This document shows, in pieces, positions 15,701-23,559 of a DNA stretch of 34,339 bases. The stretch comes from Candidatus Pseudobutyricicoccus lothianensis (GTDB taxonomy: Bacteria; Bacillota; Clostridia; Oscillospirales; Butyricicoccaceae), in contig CAJFRA010000024.1 in the NCBI GenBank assembly GCA_904419295.1, positions 1 through 34,339 of the forward strand. Direction: 5' to 3'. The stretch's first letter is position 1. The number at the start of each line of letters is the position of its first letter. The notes under the pieces are model-generated. The model was not told the DNA's origin. It saw only the letters and a program-made list of their open reading frames with translations, and made no database searches. The position numbers were made by a program, and so were the translations under genes.

Positions 15701-17503
15701 TCATTGGAATTGGGCGTCGTACAGCTCCCGGTAGAAGCCGCCGGCCGCCATCAGCTGTTCGTGAGTGCCCTGCTCCACCACATTGCCATCCCGTACCACC
15801 AGGATGCAGTCCGCGTTGCGGATGGTGGAAAGGCGGTGGGCCACCACAAAGCAGGTCTTATCCCGCATCAGCTCCCGCATGGCCTGCTGGATCTGCATTT
15901 CGGTGCGGGTGTCCACGTTGGAGGTGGCCTCATCTAAGATCAGCATGGGCGCATCCAGCAGCATGGCCCGGGCAATGGTCAGCAGCTGCTTTTGCCCTTT
16001 GGAGAGGTTGGCGCCATCGTCGGTGAGCAGCGTGTCATAGCCCTGGGGCAGGCTTTGGATGGAGCGGTGGATGTGGGCGGCCTTTGCCACCCGTTCCACG
16101 TCTTCTTGCCGGGCCCCCTGTTTGCCATAGGCGATGTTTTCATAGATGGTGCCATAGAACAGCCAGGTGTCCTGCAGCACCATGGAGTAGGCCAGACGCA
16201 AGCTCTGGCGGGTGACGGATTTGACGGGCAGGCCATCCACCCGCACCTGGCCGGAATCCACATCGTAGAACCGCATGAGCAGGTTGATCAGCGTGGTCTT
16301 GCCCGCGCCGGTGGGGCCCACGATGGCCGTCATAGTGCCCGGCTTGGCATGCAGGCTCAAATCGTGGAGGATGGTGTGGCCCGGCTCGTAGCCAAAGGAC
16401 ACGTCTTCCAAAGCCACATCCCCGGCCACATGGTCCAGCACCTGGGCGCCCAAAGCGTCGGGAGCCTCCGGCGCTTCGTCCAGCAGGCGGAACACCCGCT
16501 CTGCCGCGGCCAGGGCCGATTGCAGCTCGCCCACGATGTTGGCCGTCTCGTTGATGGGGCCGGAGAATTTGCGGGAATAGAGCACGAAGGAAGAGATGCT
16601 GCCCACGGTCATCAGGCCCTGGAGGTAGAGCAGGGCGCCGCACACGCTGATCAGGGCCAGGGACAGGTTGTTGATGAAATTGACACAGGGGCCCACCCGG
16701 CTGCTGTAATATTCGGCGTTGAAATAGGCGTCCACCGTCTCGTCGTTCACCGCGTCCAGCTTGCGGATGGTGTTCTCCTCCTGGCAATAGGCCGTCAGGG
16801 TCTTTTGGCCGGTGATGGCCTCTTCCACAAAGCCGTTGAGCTGGCCGATCTTCAAGGAGCGGCGGCGGAACAGCGGCCGTGTATGGGAGGTGATGAAGCG
16901 GGTGATCAGGATGGACAGCGGCACGGTGACGCCAAAGACCAGCACCAAAGGGGGCGAGATGGCCAGCATCATGCCCAGGCTTCCCACCACCGTGACCACG
17001 CTGGCCAGCACCTGGACCAGGTCGGTGGAAAGGGAGGCGTTGATGGTATCAGTGTCATAGGAGATGCGGCTCAGGATATCGCCGGCCGGGTGGGTGTCGA
17101 AATACCCCACCGGCAGGGTGGCCAAGTGGTTGAAGATATCGGCCCGCATGGAATACGTCACTTTGCGGCTGATGGTGATCATGATGACAGAGAGCAGATA
17201 GGCCAGGGCCGAAGAAGCGGCGTAGAACACCAGCATCCAGAGGGCATACCGGCCCACCTGGGCAAAATCCACCCCGCCCGGGCCGCCCTCCATGCTGTCG
17301 ATGGCCTTGCCCGACAGCATGGGGGCCAGCAGCGCCAGCAGGTTGGAGGCCAAAGTCAGGGCCAGCGCCAGCAGGATCCACCAGCGGAACCGCATCAGGT
17401 AGCGGCACAGGCGGGTCAGGGTCGCCCGCTTGTGCACCGGCTTTTGGGGGCCGGCAGGGGCGGCACGGCCATAGGCGGGCTGGGGGTTATTGGTGCGCGG
17501 CAT
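15701..17503 (-). CDS. ABC exporter half-transporter, catalytic Walker B subunit
   Basis: 600 residues. About 60 basic/Pro-rich residues precede six membrane helices (residues about 70-340) and an ATPase domain: Walker A GPTGAGKTT near 394, Q-loop VLQDTWLF, signature LSKGQ near 498 (not the usual LSGGQ), Walker B ILDEATSNVD near 519 with the catalytic Glu intact, and H-loop VAHRLST. With the upstream gene it forms a heterodimer of the BmrCD/TM287-288 type, with one active and one degenerate ATP site. These export drugs or lipids. The start has GGAAGGAGG and lies inside the upstream gene's 3' end (17-base overlap), which couples their translation. Confidence 0.93.
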   Translation of the reverse strand: MPRTNNPQPAYGRAAPAGPQKPVHKRATLTRLCRYLMRFRWWILLALALTLASNLLALLAPMLSGKAIDSMEGGPGGVDFAQVGRYALWMLVFYAASSALAYLLSVIMITISRKVTYSMRADIFNHLATLPVGYFDTHPAGDILSRISYDTDTINASLSTDLVQVLASVVTVVGSLGMMLAISPPLVLVFGVTVPLSILITRFITSHTRPLFRRRSLKIGQLNGFVEEAITGQKTLTAYCQEENTIRKLDAVNDETVDAYFNAEYYSSRVGPCVNFINNLSLALISVCGALLYLQGLMTVGSISSFVLYSRKFSGPINETANIVGELQSALAAAERVFRLLDEAPEAPDALGAQVLDHVAGDVALEDVSFGYEPGHTILHDLSLHAKPGTMTAIVGPTGAGKTTLINLLMRFYDVDSGQVRVDGLPVKSVTRQSLRLAYSMVLQDTWLFYGTIYENIAYGKQGARQEDVERVAKAAHIHRSIQSLPQGYDTLLTDDGANLSKGQKQLLTIARAMLLDAPMLILDEATSNVDTRTEMQIQQAMRELMRDKTCFVVAHRLSTIRNADCILVVRDGNVVEQGTHEQLMAAGGFYRELYDAQFQ

Positions 17504-19235
17504 GTTGGTCGCCTCCTTCCGGGGCAGGGGTGCTGCCGTCCCCCATCTGGATCTGGTAGATCTCGCGGTAAAGGGGGCAATCGCGCAGCAGTTCTTCGTG
17601 GGTGCCGTACCCCAGGCAGCGCCCCTCTTCCAAAACCAGGATGTGTTCCGCATGGCGGATGGAGCTGATCCGCTGGGCCACGATGACGCAGGTGGCCCGA
17701 TAGCGGCTGCGGATCTGCCGGCGCAGGGCGGCGTCCGTCTTGTAATCCAGGGCGCTGGAAGAATCGTCCAGCAGCAGGATCTCCGGCGAGCCGGCCAAAG
17801 CCCGGGCGATGAGCAGCCGCTGCTTTTGGCCGCCGCTCAGGTTGGCGCCCTTGATGGCCACGTCCCCCTGGAAGCCCCGGCCCTGGGCCCCTTTGATGAA
17901 ATCGGCCTGGGCGCTTTGGGCCGCCTGGCGGATCTGCTCCATGGAGATCTGCCGGCCCAGGCGGATGTTCTCTGCGATGGAATCGGCAAAGAGGGCGTCA
18001 TTTTGGAACACCACGCCGAACTTTTGCCGCAGATCGTGGAGGGGATAGCTGCGCACGTCCCGGCCATCCACCAAGATGCGGCCGCTGTCTGCATCGTAGA
18101 GCCGCAGCAGCAGGGAGACGATGGTGGATTTGCCCGCGCCGGTGGGGCCGATGATCCCCAAAGTCTCCCCGGGCTCCAGCGCAAAGCTGATGTGGCTCAG
18201 GTCCAGCTCTTTTTTCTGGTAGGAAAAGCTCACGTCTTCAAACCGGATGCGGGCAGTGCCCGGGGTGGGGGGCAACGGCTGGGGCTCCAGGTCCGGCGGG
18301 GCGTCCAGCACCTCCACGATGCGGGCGGCCGAGGCGCTGGCCTTGGAATACATGGTCAGCACCCGGGTGATGGACAGCATGGCGTTGAGGATGATGGTGA
18401 AATAGGAGAGGAAAGCCATGATCTTGCCCACTTCCGAAGTGCCGGCGTTGACCCGCAGCGCCCCCGCGGCAATGACGAGCACCAGCCCCAAATTGAGGAC
18501 CATGTTCATGGTGGGCCGCAAAAAGGCCATGTTCAGCGCGGCTTTCTGCTCCCGCTCCATCATCTGGCGGTTGGCGTTTTCAAAGTGCCGCCGCTCGTAA
18601 TCTTCTTTGGAAAGGGCTTTGATGACCCGCACGCCGGCGATGTTTTCACGGACCACCCGCACCAGCTGGTCCGCCGCGCGCTGGACGTTTTGGTAGAGGG
18701 GCGTGCCCCGGCGGGAGATGAAGAACACCGCCCCGCCCATGAAGGGCAGCAGCGCCACCAGCACCAGCGTGAGCACCGGGTCCAGCGTCAGCGTGATGAG
18801 CACGCCGCCCAGCAGCAAGATCGGGGCCCGGAAGCCGATGCGCTGCATCATGCCGATGACTTGGTGGATGTTGTAGGTATCCGACGTCATGCGGGAGATG
18901 AGGGATGGGATCGTGAAGCGGTCCACCTGGGCGCTGGAAAGGTGGGCGATGCGGGCGAACAGGTCGTGGCGTATGCGGCGGGTGGCGTCCCGAGCCACCC
19001 GGGAGGCCGAGCGGTTGGCCAAGACGCTGGTCACCAGGCCTGCCCCGGAAAAAAGCAGCATAAACAGGCCCCACAGCAGCACTTGGCCCATGTCTTTGCG
19101 GGGGATGACCACATCGACGATATGGGCCAGGGCCCAGGGCAGCAGCAGATCCATGATGGTGCCGGTGAATTTCAAGCTGAGGCCGCCGGCAATGCGCCAC
19201 ACATAAGGGCGCAGGTAGTGGAAGACACGGCCCAT
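17487..19235 (-). CDS. ABC exporter half-transporter, degenerate Walker B subunit
   Basis: 582 residues: six membrane helices in the first 320 residues, then Walker A GPTGAGKST near 361, signature LSGGQKQR (canonical), and Walker B LLLDDSSSALD near 486, where Asp replaces the catalytic Glu. The H-loop region reads VAQRISS, so the switch His is Gln. Both changes mark the degenerate-site partner of heterodimeric exporters. Its canonical signature completes the active site formed by the other subunit's Walker motifs. AAAGGAGG precedes the ATG at 19235. It is the first gene of the operon, driven by TTGACT-18-CATAAT. No regulator or substrate gene is adjacent, so the cargo is unknown. Confidence 0.93.
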   Translation of the reverse strand: MGRVFHYLRPYVWRIAGGLSLKFTGTIMDLLLPWALAHIVDVVIPRKDMGQVLLWGLFMLLFSGAGLVTSVLANRSASRVARDATRRIRHDLFARIAHLSSAQVDRFTIPSLISRMTSDTYNIHQVIGMMQRIGFRAPILLLGGVLITLTLDPVLTLVLVALLPFMGGAVFFISRRGTPLYQNVQRAADQLVRVVRENIAGVRVIKALSKEDYERRHFENANRQMMEREQKAALNMAFLRPTMNMVLNLGLVLVIAAGALRVNAGTSEVGKIMAFLSYFTIILNAMLSITRVLTMYSKASASAARIVEVLDAPPDLEPQPLPPTPGTARIRFEDVSFSYQKKELDLSHISFALEPGETLGIIGPTGAGKSTIVSLLLRLYDADSGRILVDGRDVRSYPLHDLRQKFGVVFQNDALFADSIAENIRLGRQISMEQIRQAAQSAQADFIKGAQGRGFQGDVAIKGANLSGGQKQRLLIARALAGSPEILLLDDSSSALDYKTDAALRRQIRSRYRATCVIVAQRISSIRHAEHILVLEEGRCLGYGTHEELLRDCPLYREIYQIQMGDGSTPAPEGGDQHAAHQ

Positions 19236-19256
19236 ATTGGCGCCTCCTTTCCTCCT

Positions 19257-19275
19257 GTCGGGGCAGTGCCCCGAC
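19257..19275 (-). other. Leader hairpin of the ABC exporter operon
   Basis: GTCGGGGC and GCCCCGAC (19257-19264 and 19268-19275) form a perfect 8-bp hairpin between promoter and start codon. It could be an operator or mRNA-stability element. Confidence 0.4.
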
Positions 19276-19287
19276 CTTCTCATTCCC

Positions 19288-19317
19288 ATTATGCAGCGCC
19301 CGGACTGCAAAAGTCAA
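19288..19317 (-). promoter_or_regulatory. Promoter of the ABC exporter operon
   Basis: Minus strand TTGACT (19317-19312), 18-base spacer, CATAAT (19293-19288). Confidence 0.75.
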
Positions 19318-19343
19318 GATTAGGTACCGAAATATTTTGCACA

Positions 19344-19372
19344 TGGACAAAAAGGGCCGGATGGAGTAAAAT
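19344..19372 (+). promoter_or_regulatory. Promoter of the flavodoxin/nitroreductase operon
   Basis: TGGACA (19344-19349), 17-base spacer, TAAAAT (19367-19372), about 55 bases before the next start codon and back to back with the exporter promoter. Confidence 0.65.
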
Positions 19373-19434
19373 GGGGAGCAGAAGAATGGTCGGGAAGCGC
19401 AGACAGCGCAGACGAATGAAGGAGGAAACACAGC

Positions 19435-20046
19435 ATGAAAGTTTTGGCGATCAACGGCAGCCCGCGGCCCGATGGCAACACAGCCTATGCCATCGGCCTG
19501 GTCTTGGGGCAGCTGGAGCAGCAGGGCATCGAGACTGAAGTGATCCAGGTGGGCGGCAAGCCTTTCCGGGGCTGCGTGGGCTGCGGCGGCTGCAGCCAGA
19601 CAGGGCGCTGCGTCATTGACGACGGGCTCAACGAGCTGGCCGATAAAATGGAAGAGGCCGACGGCATTCTGGTGGGCACGCCGGTCTATTACGCCGGCAT
19701 CAACGGCACGCTGAAATGCTTTTTGGACCGGGCCTTTTACAGCCGGGGCAGCAAGATGCGCCACAAGGTGGGCGCCGGGCTGGCCGCTGTGCGCCGCACC
19801 GGCGGCATGACCGCTCTGGCCGATATCGAGCACTTTTTCACCATTTCAGAAATGCTGATCCCCGCATCGAATTATTGGAACGTGATCCATGGCCGGGCCA
19901 AAGGGGAGGCCCAGCAGGATGTGGAAGGGCGGCAAGTCATGGAGACTTTGGGCCGCAACATGGCCTGGCTGCTGGCCATGCGGCAGCAGGGGCTGGCCAC
20001 AGCGCCCGAATACCAGAAAAAGCAGGCGATGAACTTCATCCGCTGA
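19435..20046 (+). CDS. Flavodoxin-family NAD(P)H-dependent reductase
   Basis: 203 residues starting MKVLAINGSPRPDGNTAYAIG, the FMN phosphate loop of the NADPH-dependent FMN reductase group, followed by GCVGCGGCSQTGRC (C-x2-C-x2-C-x5-C) and TPVYYAGINGTLKCFLDRAFY. It shares fold and Cys spacing with the protein at 925-1512 but is a separate paralogue. Expected to carry FMN and transfer electrons to small organic acceptors. GAAGGAGG precedes the start. It is followed after 31 bases by a SagB-type nitroreductase, so the two flavoenzymes form an operon. Confidence 0.9.
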   Translation: MKVLAINGSPRPDGNTAYAIGLVLGQLEQQGIETEVIQVGGKPFRGCVGCGGCSQTGRCVIDDGLNELADKMEEADGILVGTPVYYAGINGTLKCFLDRAFYSRGSKMRHKVGAGLAAVRRTGGMTALADIEHFFTISEMLIPASNYWNVIHGRAKGEAQQDVEGRQVMETLGRNMAWLLAMRQQGLATAPEYQKKQAMNFIR

Positions 20047-20077
20047 CTGTTTGATTTGCAAAAAGGAGTGTAGTTTT

Positions 20078-20884
20078 ATGGACGAGAAGACCATTGCATC
20101 CCGCATTGCCCAGAACCGGGATTTTATGAAGAGCAGCTTTGGCCGGGAGGCCGTGGTGTCGGATCAGCAGAAGCTGCTGCCCCAGCCGCCCCTGGTCAAG
20201 GAGGCCCAGGGGGGCAAGCAGATCCCCCTGACCCGCGATTTCAGCCAGGTGGTGACAGAGCACGACTATGTCAAACTGCTGGAAGAGCGGGTGAGCAACC
20301 GGTTTTACGCTGACACGCCCATGACACTGGACCAGCTGGCCTTTTTGTTGTGGTCCACCCAAGGGGTGCGGGCCATCCGGGGCAAAAACTACGCGGCGCT
20401 GCGGCCCGTGCCCTCCGCCGGCGCCCGGCATCCCTTTGAGACCTACCTGGCGGTCAGCCGGGTGGAAGGGCTGGCGCCCGGCATTTACCACTACCTGCCC
20501 ATGGAACACGCCCTGGAACTGGTGAAAGAGCAGCAGGGGATGGCCGAAGAGATCGCTGCCTGCGCCTGCAACCAGAAATGGGCGGCAAAAGCGGCAGTGG
20601 CCTTTTTCTACACCTGTGTGGCCTACCGGGGGGAATGGCGGTACAGCGTCAACGCCCACCGGGTCATGCTGATGGATGTGGGCCACATCATGCAGAACCT
20701 GTATCTGAGCGCCCAGGCTGTGGGCTGTGGCACCTGCGCCGTGGCGGCCATCCAGCAGCGGCGGACAGACGCGCTGCTGGGAGTGGACGGCAAAGAGGAG
20801 TACACCGTCTACATGGCGCCGGTGGGCGTGCGGGACGAGAGCCGCAACGCCACAGGCACCCAAAAGCTGTACGCCGATGTCTAA
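20078..20884 (+). CDS. SagB/ThcOx family nitroreductase-fold oxidoreductase
   Basis: 268 residues. RVSNRFYADTPMTLDQLAFLLWSTQGVR and RPVPSAGARHPFETYLAVSRVEGL are the FMN-binding R-x-S/P-S-A-G-A-R segments of the SagB/ThcOx group; VGCGTCAVAAI is near the C-terminal lobe. SagB proteins oxidise azolines in peptide natural product pathways, but most stand-alone Clostridial members, such as this one, have no cyclodehydratase or precursor peptide nearby, and none is present here. A general NAD(P)H-dependent reductase role is equally likely. AAAAGGAG lies nine bases before the ATG. A terminator follows. Confidence 0.88.
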   Translation: MDEKTIASRIAQNRDFMKSSFGREAVVSDQQKLLPQPPLVKEAQGGKQIPLTRDFSQVVTEHDYVKLLEERVSNRFYADTPMTLDQLAFLLWSTQGVRAIRGKNYAALRPVPSAGARHPFETYLAVSRVEGLAPGIYHYLPMEHALELVKEQQGMAEEIAACACNQKWAAKAAVAFFYTCVAYRGEWRYSVNAHRVMLMDVGHIMQNLYLSAQAVGCGTCAVAAIQQRRTDALLGVDGKEEYTVYMAPVGVRDESRNATGTQKLYADV

Positions 20885-20914
20885 AAGAGAGGCGCCCTGG
20901 CAGGGGCCAAACAA

Positions 20915-20940
20915 AAAGAGGCGGAAAATTCCGCCTCTTT
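20915..20940. terminator. Bidirectional terminator between nitroreductase and rodA operon
   Basis: AAAGAGGCGGAA (20915-20926) pairs with TTCCGCCTCTTT (20929-20940); T-rich on both exits, serving two convergent operons. Confidence 0.9.
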
Positions 20941-20943
20941 CTT

Positions 20944-21129
20944 TTATTTGTCCGATCGGCCTTTCGCCTGGAACAGAATGGCGCCCATGAGGAAGGCGCC
21001 CATGACGATGACCGCCAAGGCCAACCCCAGCCCCGGCATTTGAACACCTGGCATGAGCTCCACAGCCAAGCCCAACCAAAAGGCTGCAAAGGTGCAGACC
21101 GCACTCAGAAAAATGATGCCGATACCCAT
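20944..21129 (-). CDS. Small two-helix membrane protein downstream of rodA
   Basis: 61 residues, MGIGIIFLSAVCTFAAFWLG..., with two hydrophobic segments (about 3-23 and 34-54) separated by ELMPGVQMPG and a short charged tail KGRSDK. GGAGG eight bases before the ATG at 21129 fixes the start and shows it is really translated, even though a longer frame exists. It follows rodA by 34 bases in the same direction, so it is probably co-transcribed. I recognise no family; a small partner of the elongation or sporulation wall machinery is only a guess. Confidence 0.7.
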   Translation of the reverse strand: MGIGIIFLSAVCTFAAFWLGLAVELMPGVQMPGLGLALAVIVMGAFLMGAILFQAKGRSDK

Positions 21130-21163
21130 GTTTAGCGCCTCCATATCCTGTTTTTTTGCTCTG

Positions 21164-22309
21164 TCAAACACTGGCCTCTTCATCGTCCCGGCTGCGCAGC
21201 CAGGCAGGTCGCTGCCGCAAGATGAAGCTGGCAGCAATGCCCAAGGCGCCGAACAGCGCCACCAGAGAGGTGCCGCCATAGCTGAAGAAAGGCAGGGTCA
21301 GGCCGATGACGGGCAGCACGCCGACGCACATGCCGACGTTGATGATCGTCTGCACCATGAACATCGACCCTATGCCGATGCAGACCAGGTAGCCGAAGCG
21401 GCCGTCGCAGCGGCCTGCATCGTAAAACAGCCGCAGCACCAAAATGGTGAGCAGCACCAGCACCACGCAGCAGCCCACAAAGCCGAATTCTTCGCCGATG
21501 ACGGAAAAGATGGAATCGGTGTGTTTGGCAGGCAGGCTGTTGTGCTGGGTCTGGCGGCCCTGCAAATAGCCGGAGCCCAGGAACTGGCCAGAACCGATGG
21601 CGATCTTGCTCTGCTCGGTCTGGTAATAGCGGGCAGGGTCGATCTCCGGGTCGAAGATCACCAGGATGCGGTTTTTCTGGTAGGTGTCCAAAAAGGCCCA
21701 CACCAGGGGCACGCAGGCCAGGCCGGCCGCCGTCATGCCGCCCAGCCACTTCCAGTTCAGGCCGCTGGCAAAGAGCATCACCACAAAGATCAGGGTGTAG
21801 GCCACGGCCATGCCCAGATCTCGGGTGGGGATGAACACCACGGCCAAGATGACGGCAAAATGGACGATGAGCTGGCCCACCGAAGTCACCCGGTTGATCT
21901 TATCTTTGAGCTGGTTCATGTGGCAGGCCATGGTGAAAATGAAGATCAGCTTGCCAAATTCGGCCGGCTGCACATTGAGGCCGGGGGCGATCTGGATCCA
22001 GCTCCGGTTGCCTGTGTCGCCTGCATGGCCCAGCGGGATGATGGCCAGCTGGAACAGCACGTTCAGCAGGAAAAACCACTTCCAGAACCGGCTGATGTTC
22101 TCAAAATCGATGAGGGAAGCGATGATGAAACAGAGGGTGCCCAGGCAGATGGCCACGCTCTGGATGACGATGTACCGGTCACTGTCCATCGTGTAGGTGG
22201 CGCTGTAAATGGCCACAAGGCCCAGGCCGGAGCACAGCAGGGCCAGCAGCAGCAGGAACAGATCCGTGTGCCGCAAATACGTTTGAATGCCGCGGAGGAA
22301 TTTGATCAT
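21164..22309 (-). CDS. rodA: RodA/FtsW/SpoVE family peptidoglycan glycosyltransferase
   Basis: 381 residues with about ten membrane helices. SEDS-family hallmarks: GNRSWIQIAPGLNVQPAEFGK, PTRDLGMAVAYTLIF, IAIGSGQFLGSGYLQGRQTQ, KHTDSIFSVIGEEFGFVG (containing the catalytic Asp of the large extracellular loop) and LPVIGLTLPFFSYGGTSL. It polymerises lipid II into glycan strands together with a class B PBP, which is not encoded here. RodA is the best match by the N-R-S-W-I and H-T-D-S/F-I-F pattern, but FtsW and SpoVE cannot be excluded. AGGAAAGGTTG is a modest ribosome binding site. The gene has its own TTGCAT-17-TACAAT promoter. Confidence 0.9.
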   Translation of the reverse strand: MIKFLRGIQTYLRHTDLFLLLLALLCSGLGLVAIYSATYTMDSDRYIVIQSVAICLGTLCFIIASLIDFENISRFWKWFFLLNVLFQLAIIPLGHAGDTGNRSWIQIAPGLNVQPAEFGKLIFIFTMACHMNQLKDKINRVTSVGQLIVHFAVILAVVFIPTRDLGMAVAYTLIFVVMLFASGLNWKWLGGMTAAGLACVPLVWAFLDTYQKNRILVIFDPEIDPARYYQTEQSKIAIGSGQFLGSGYLQGRQTQHNSLPAKHTDSIFSVIGEEFGFVGCCVVLVLLTILVLRLFYDAGRCDGRFGYLVCIGIGSMFMVQTIINVGMCVGVLPVIGLTLPFFSYGGTSLVALFGALGIAASFILRQRPAWLRSRDDEEASV

Positions 22310-22350
22310 GGGCTACAACCTTTCCTGGGATGCGAAAATGTGAAATGGAA

Positions 22351-22375
22351 GGGGAGGCCTTTGGGCAGGCTCCCC
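22351..22375 (-). other. Leader hairpin upstream of rodA
   Basis: GGGGA (22351-22355) and GCCT (22357-22360) pair with AGGC (22367-22370) and TCCCC (22371-22375) around one bulged G. It lies between the rodA promoter and start codon. No strong T tract follows on minus. Confidence 0.35.
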
Positions 22376-22400
22376 ACTCTGCGTTCCGCCGTTAAAGCTA

Positions 22401-22429
22401 ATTGTACCATTGGCAGGGTGGATATGCAA
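22401..22429 (-). promoter_or_regulatory. Promoter of rodA
   Basis: Minus strand TTGCAT (22429-22424), 17-base spacer, TACAAT (22406-22401). It accounts for part of the 359-base gap between rodA and the acetamidase gene. Confidence 0.75.
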
Positions 22430-22504
22430 TGGCTATGCTTGGGCCAGAATAGACAAAAACCCTGGGGGACAAAGGGGGAAAGTGGACGTTTTTTCGCAAA
22501 TCGC

Positions 22505-22533
22505 TTTCCTTGCCACAGCATCGGTGGTATAAT
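22505..22533 (+). promoter_or_regulatory. Extended -10 promoter of the acetamidase operon
   Basis: TATAAT at 22528-22533 preceded by TGG (extended -10) with a weak TTTCCT at 22505-22510 in the -35 position, 17 bases away. Confidence 0.7.
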
Positions 22534-22543
22534 ATAAATAAAT

Positions 22544-22638
22544 GCTGCCTTGTGCGGCCCACAGCGGCCGTGGGCTTTCACCAGGGCTGCGGAAGCCTGG
22601 AAAGGAAAACGGTTCCGGGCCGGGGAGCGGCAGGCAGC
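22544..22638 (+). ncRNA. Candidate four-stem structured leader RNA
   Basis: Closing stem GCTGCCT (22544-22550) with AGGCAGC (22632-22638). Inside it are three hairpins: GCCCAC/GTGGGC (22557-22562 with 22570-22575), CCAGGGCT/AGCCTGG with one bulge (22581-22588 with 22594-22600), and GTTCC/GGAGC (22612-22616 with 22624-22628). The stretch AAAGGAAAAC (22601-22610) joins the last two. The element starts about 10 bases after the -10 box and ends 30 bases before the acetamidase start, the position of a riboswitch. I cannot match it to a named class. Confidence 0.45.
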
Positions 22639-22668
22639 GCATCCACTTCTTTTAATAGGAGTTTTGCC

Positions 22669-23559
22669 ATGAAAACGATTATGCAAACAAGCCAGCATTT
22701 CGCCTTTGACCCTTCGATCCCGCCGGCGCTGCGGGTGCACAGCGGGGAGACCGTCCGGTTCCAGTGCCAGGATTGTTACTGCGGCCAGCTGGAGCAGGAT
22801 GGCTGGGATTTTGCCCGCATGGACATGGGACGCAACAACCCGGCCACCGGGCCTCTGTACATCGAAGAAGCCCAGCCGGGCGATGTGCTGCGGGTCAAGA
22901 TCCTGACCATCGACATTGCAGAGGAGGGCTCCATGTGCGCGCGCACCGGCGCCGGGATCTATGGGATCGAGGGCTGCCATTGCCGCCGCTTTCCCATCCG
23001 GCAGGGCATGGTGCAGTTCGACAAGGGGATCCAGGTGCCGGTGCGGCCTATGATCGGCGTCATCGGCACGGCGCCAGCCGGCCAGCCGGTGCCCACCACC
23101 GTGCCGGGCGAGCACGGCGGCAACCTGGATATTCGGGATATGAACCAGGGGGCCACCCTGTATCTGCCCGTGCAAGTGCCGGGCGCCCTGCTCTCCATGG
23201 GCGACCTCCACGCAGTGCAGGGGGACGGGGAAACGGTGATCTGCGCCCTGGAGATGGACGGCCAAGTGACTGTGCAGGTGGACGTGCTCCGGGGCAGAGA
23301 GGACATCCCCACGCCTTTTTTGGTGACGCCTGACCGCTATATGACCACGGCGGCCGACCCTTCGCTGGATGTGTGCAGCGTGGCGGCGGCCCGCAAGATG
23401 CAGGCTTTCTTGCAGCAGCACGCCGGTTTGACCGACGCCCAGAGCGGCTTGCTGCTCTCGCTGGCAGGCAACTTGCGCATCAGCCAGGTGGTAAACCCCA
23501 GCAAGGGCTGCATCATGGAGCTGCCCCGGGGCCTGGCCCACGAGAGTTTTGAAGAATGA
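22669..23559 (+). CDS. Acetamidase/formamidase family protein
   Basis: 296 residues of the FmdA_AmdA family: LRVHSGETVRFQCQDC, NPATGPLYIEEAQPGDVLRVKILTI, PIRPMIGVIGTAP-like GVIGTAPAGQPV, VPGEHGGNLDIRDMNQGATLYLPVQVPGALLSMGDLHAVQGDGE, the last holding the metal and active-site His/Asp/Glu residues. These cytoplasmic enzymes hydrolyse formamide, acetamide or related amides to ammonia and acid. TAGGAG precedes the ATG. It is first in an operon whose next gene, tsaE, overlaps by four bases; the metabolic link with tRNA modification is not obvious, so shared transcription may be incidental. Confidence 0.93.
   Translation: MKTIMQTSQHFAFDPSIPPALRVHSGETVRFQCQDCYCGQLEQDGWDFARMDMGRNNPATGPLYIEEAQPGDVLRVKILTIDIAEEGSMCARTGAGIYGIEGCHCRRFPIRQGMVQFDKGIQVPVRPMIGVIGTAPAGQPVPTTVPGEHGGNLDIRDMNQGATLYLPVQVPGALLSMGDLHAVQGDGETVICALEMDGQVTVQVDVLRGREDIPTPFLVTPDRYMTTAADPSLDVCSVAAARKMQAFLQQHAGLTDAQSGLLLSLAGNLRISQVVNPSKGCIMELPRGLAHESFEE

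Noticed and set aside
20078..20884. RiPP (thiazole/oxazole peptide) cluster around the SagB-like gene
   Set aside because: No cyclodehydratase, docking protein, precursor peptide or dedicated protease is found within the window; the nearby exporter belongs to a separate, divergent operon.
22544..22638. Possible small SRP RNA or known riboswitch in the acetamidase leader
   Set aside because: The GGAAGGAAGCAGCC-type SRP core and the conserved motifs of guanidine, SAM, TPP, FMN, glycine and ZTP riboswitches are not present, so it is reported only as a candidate fold.
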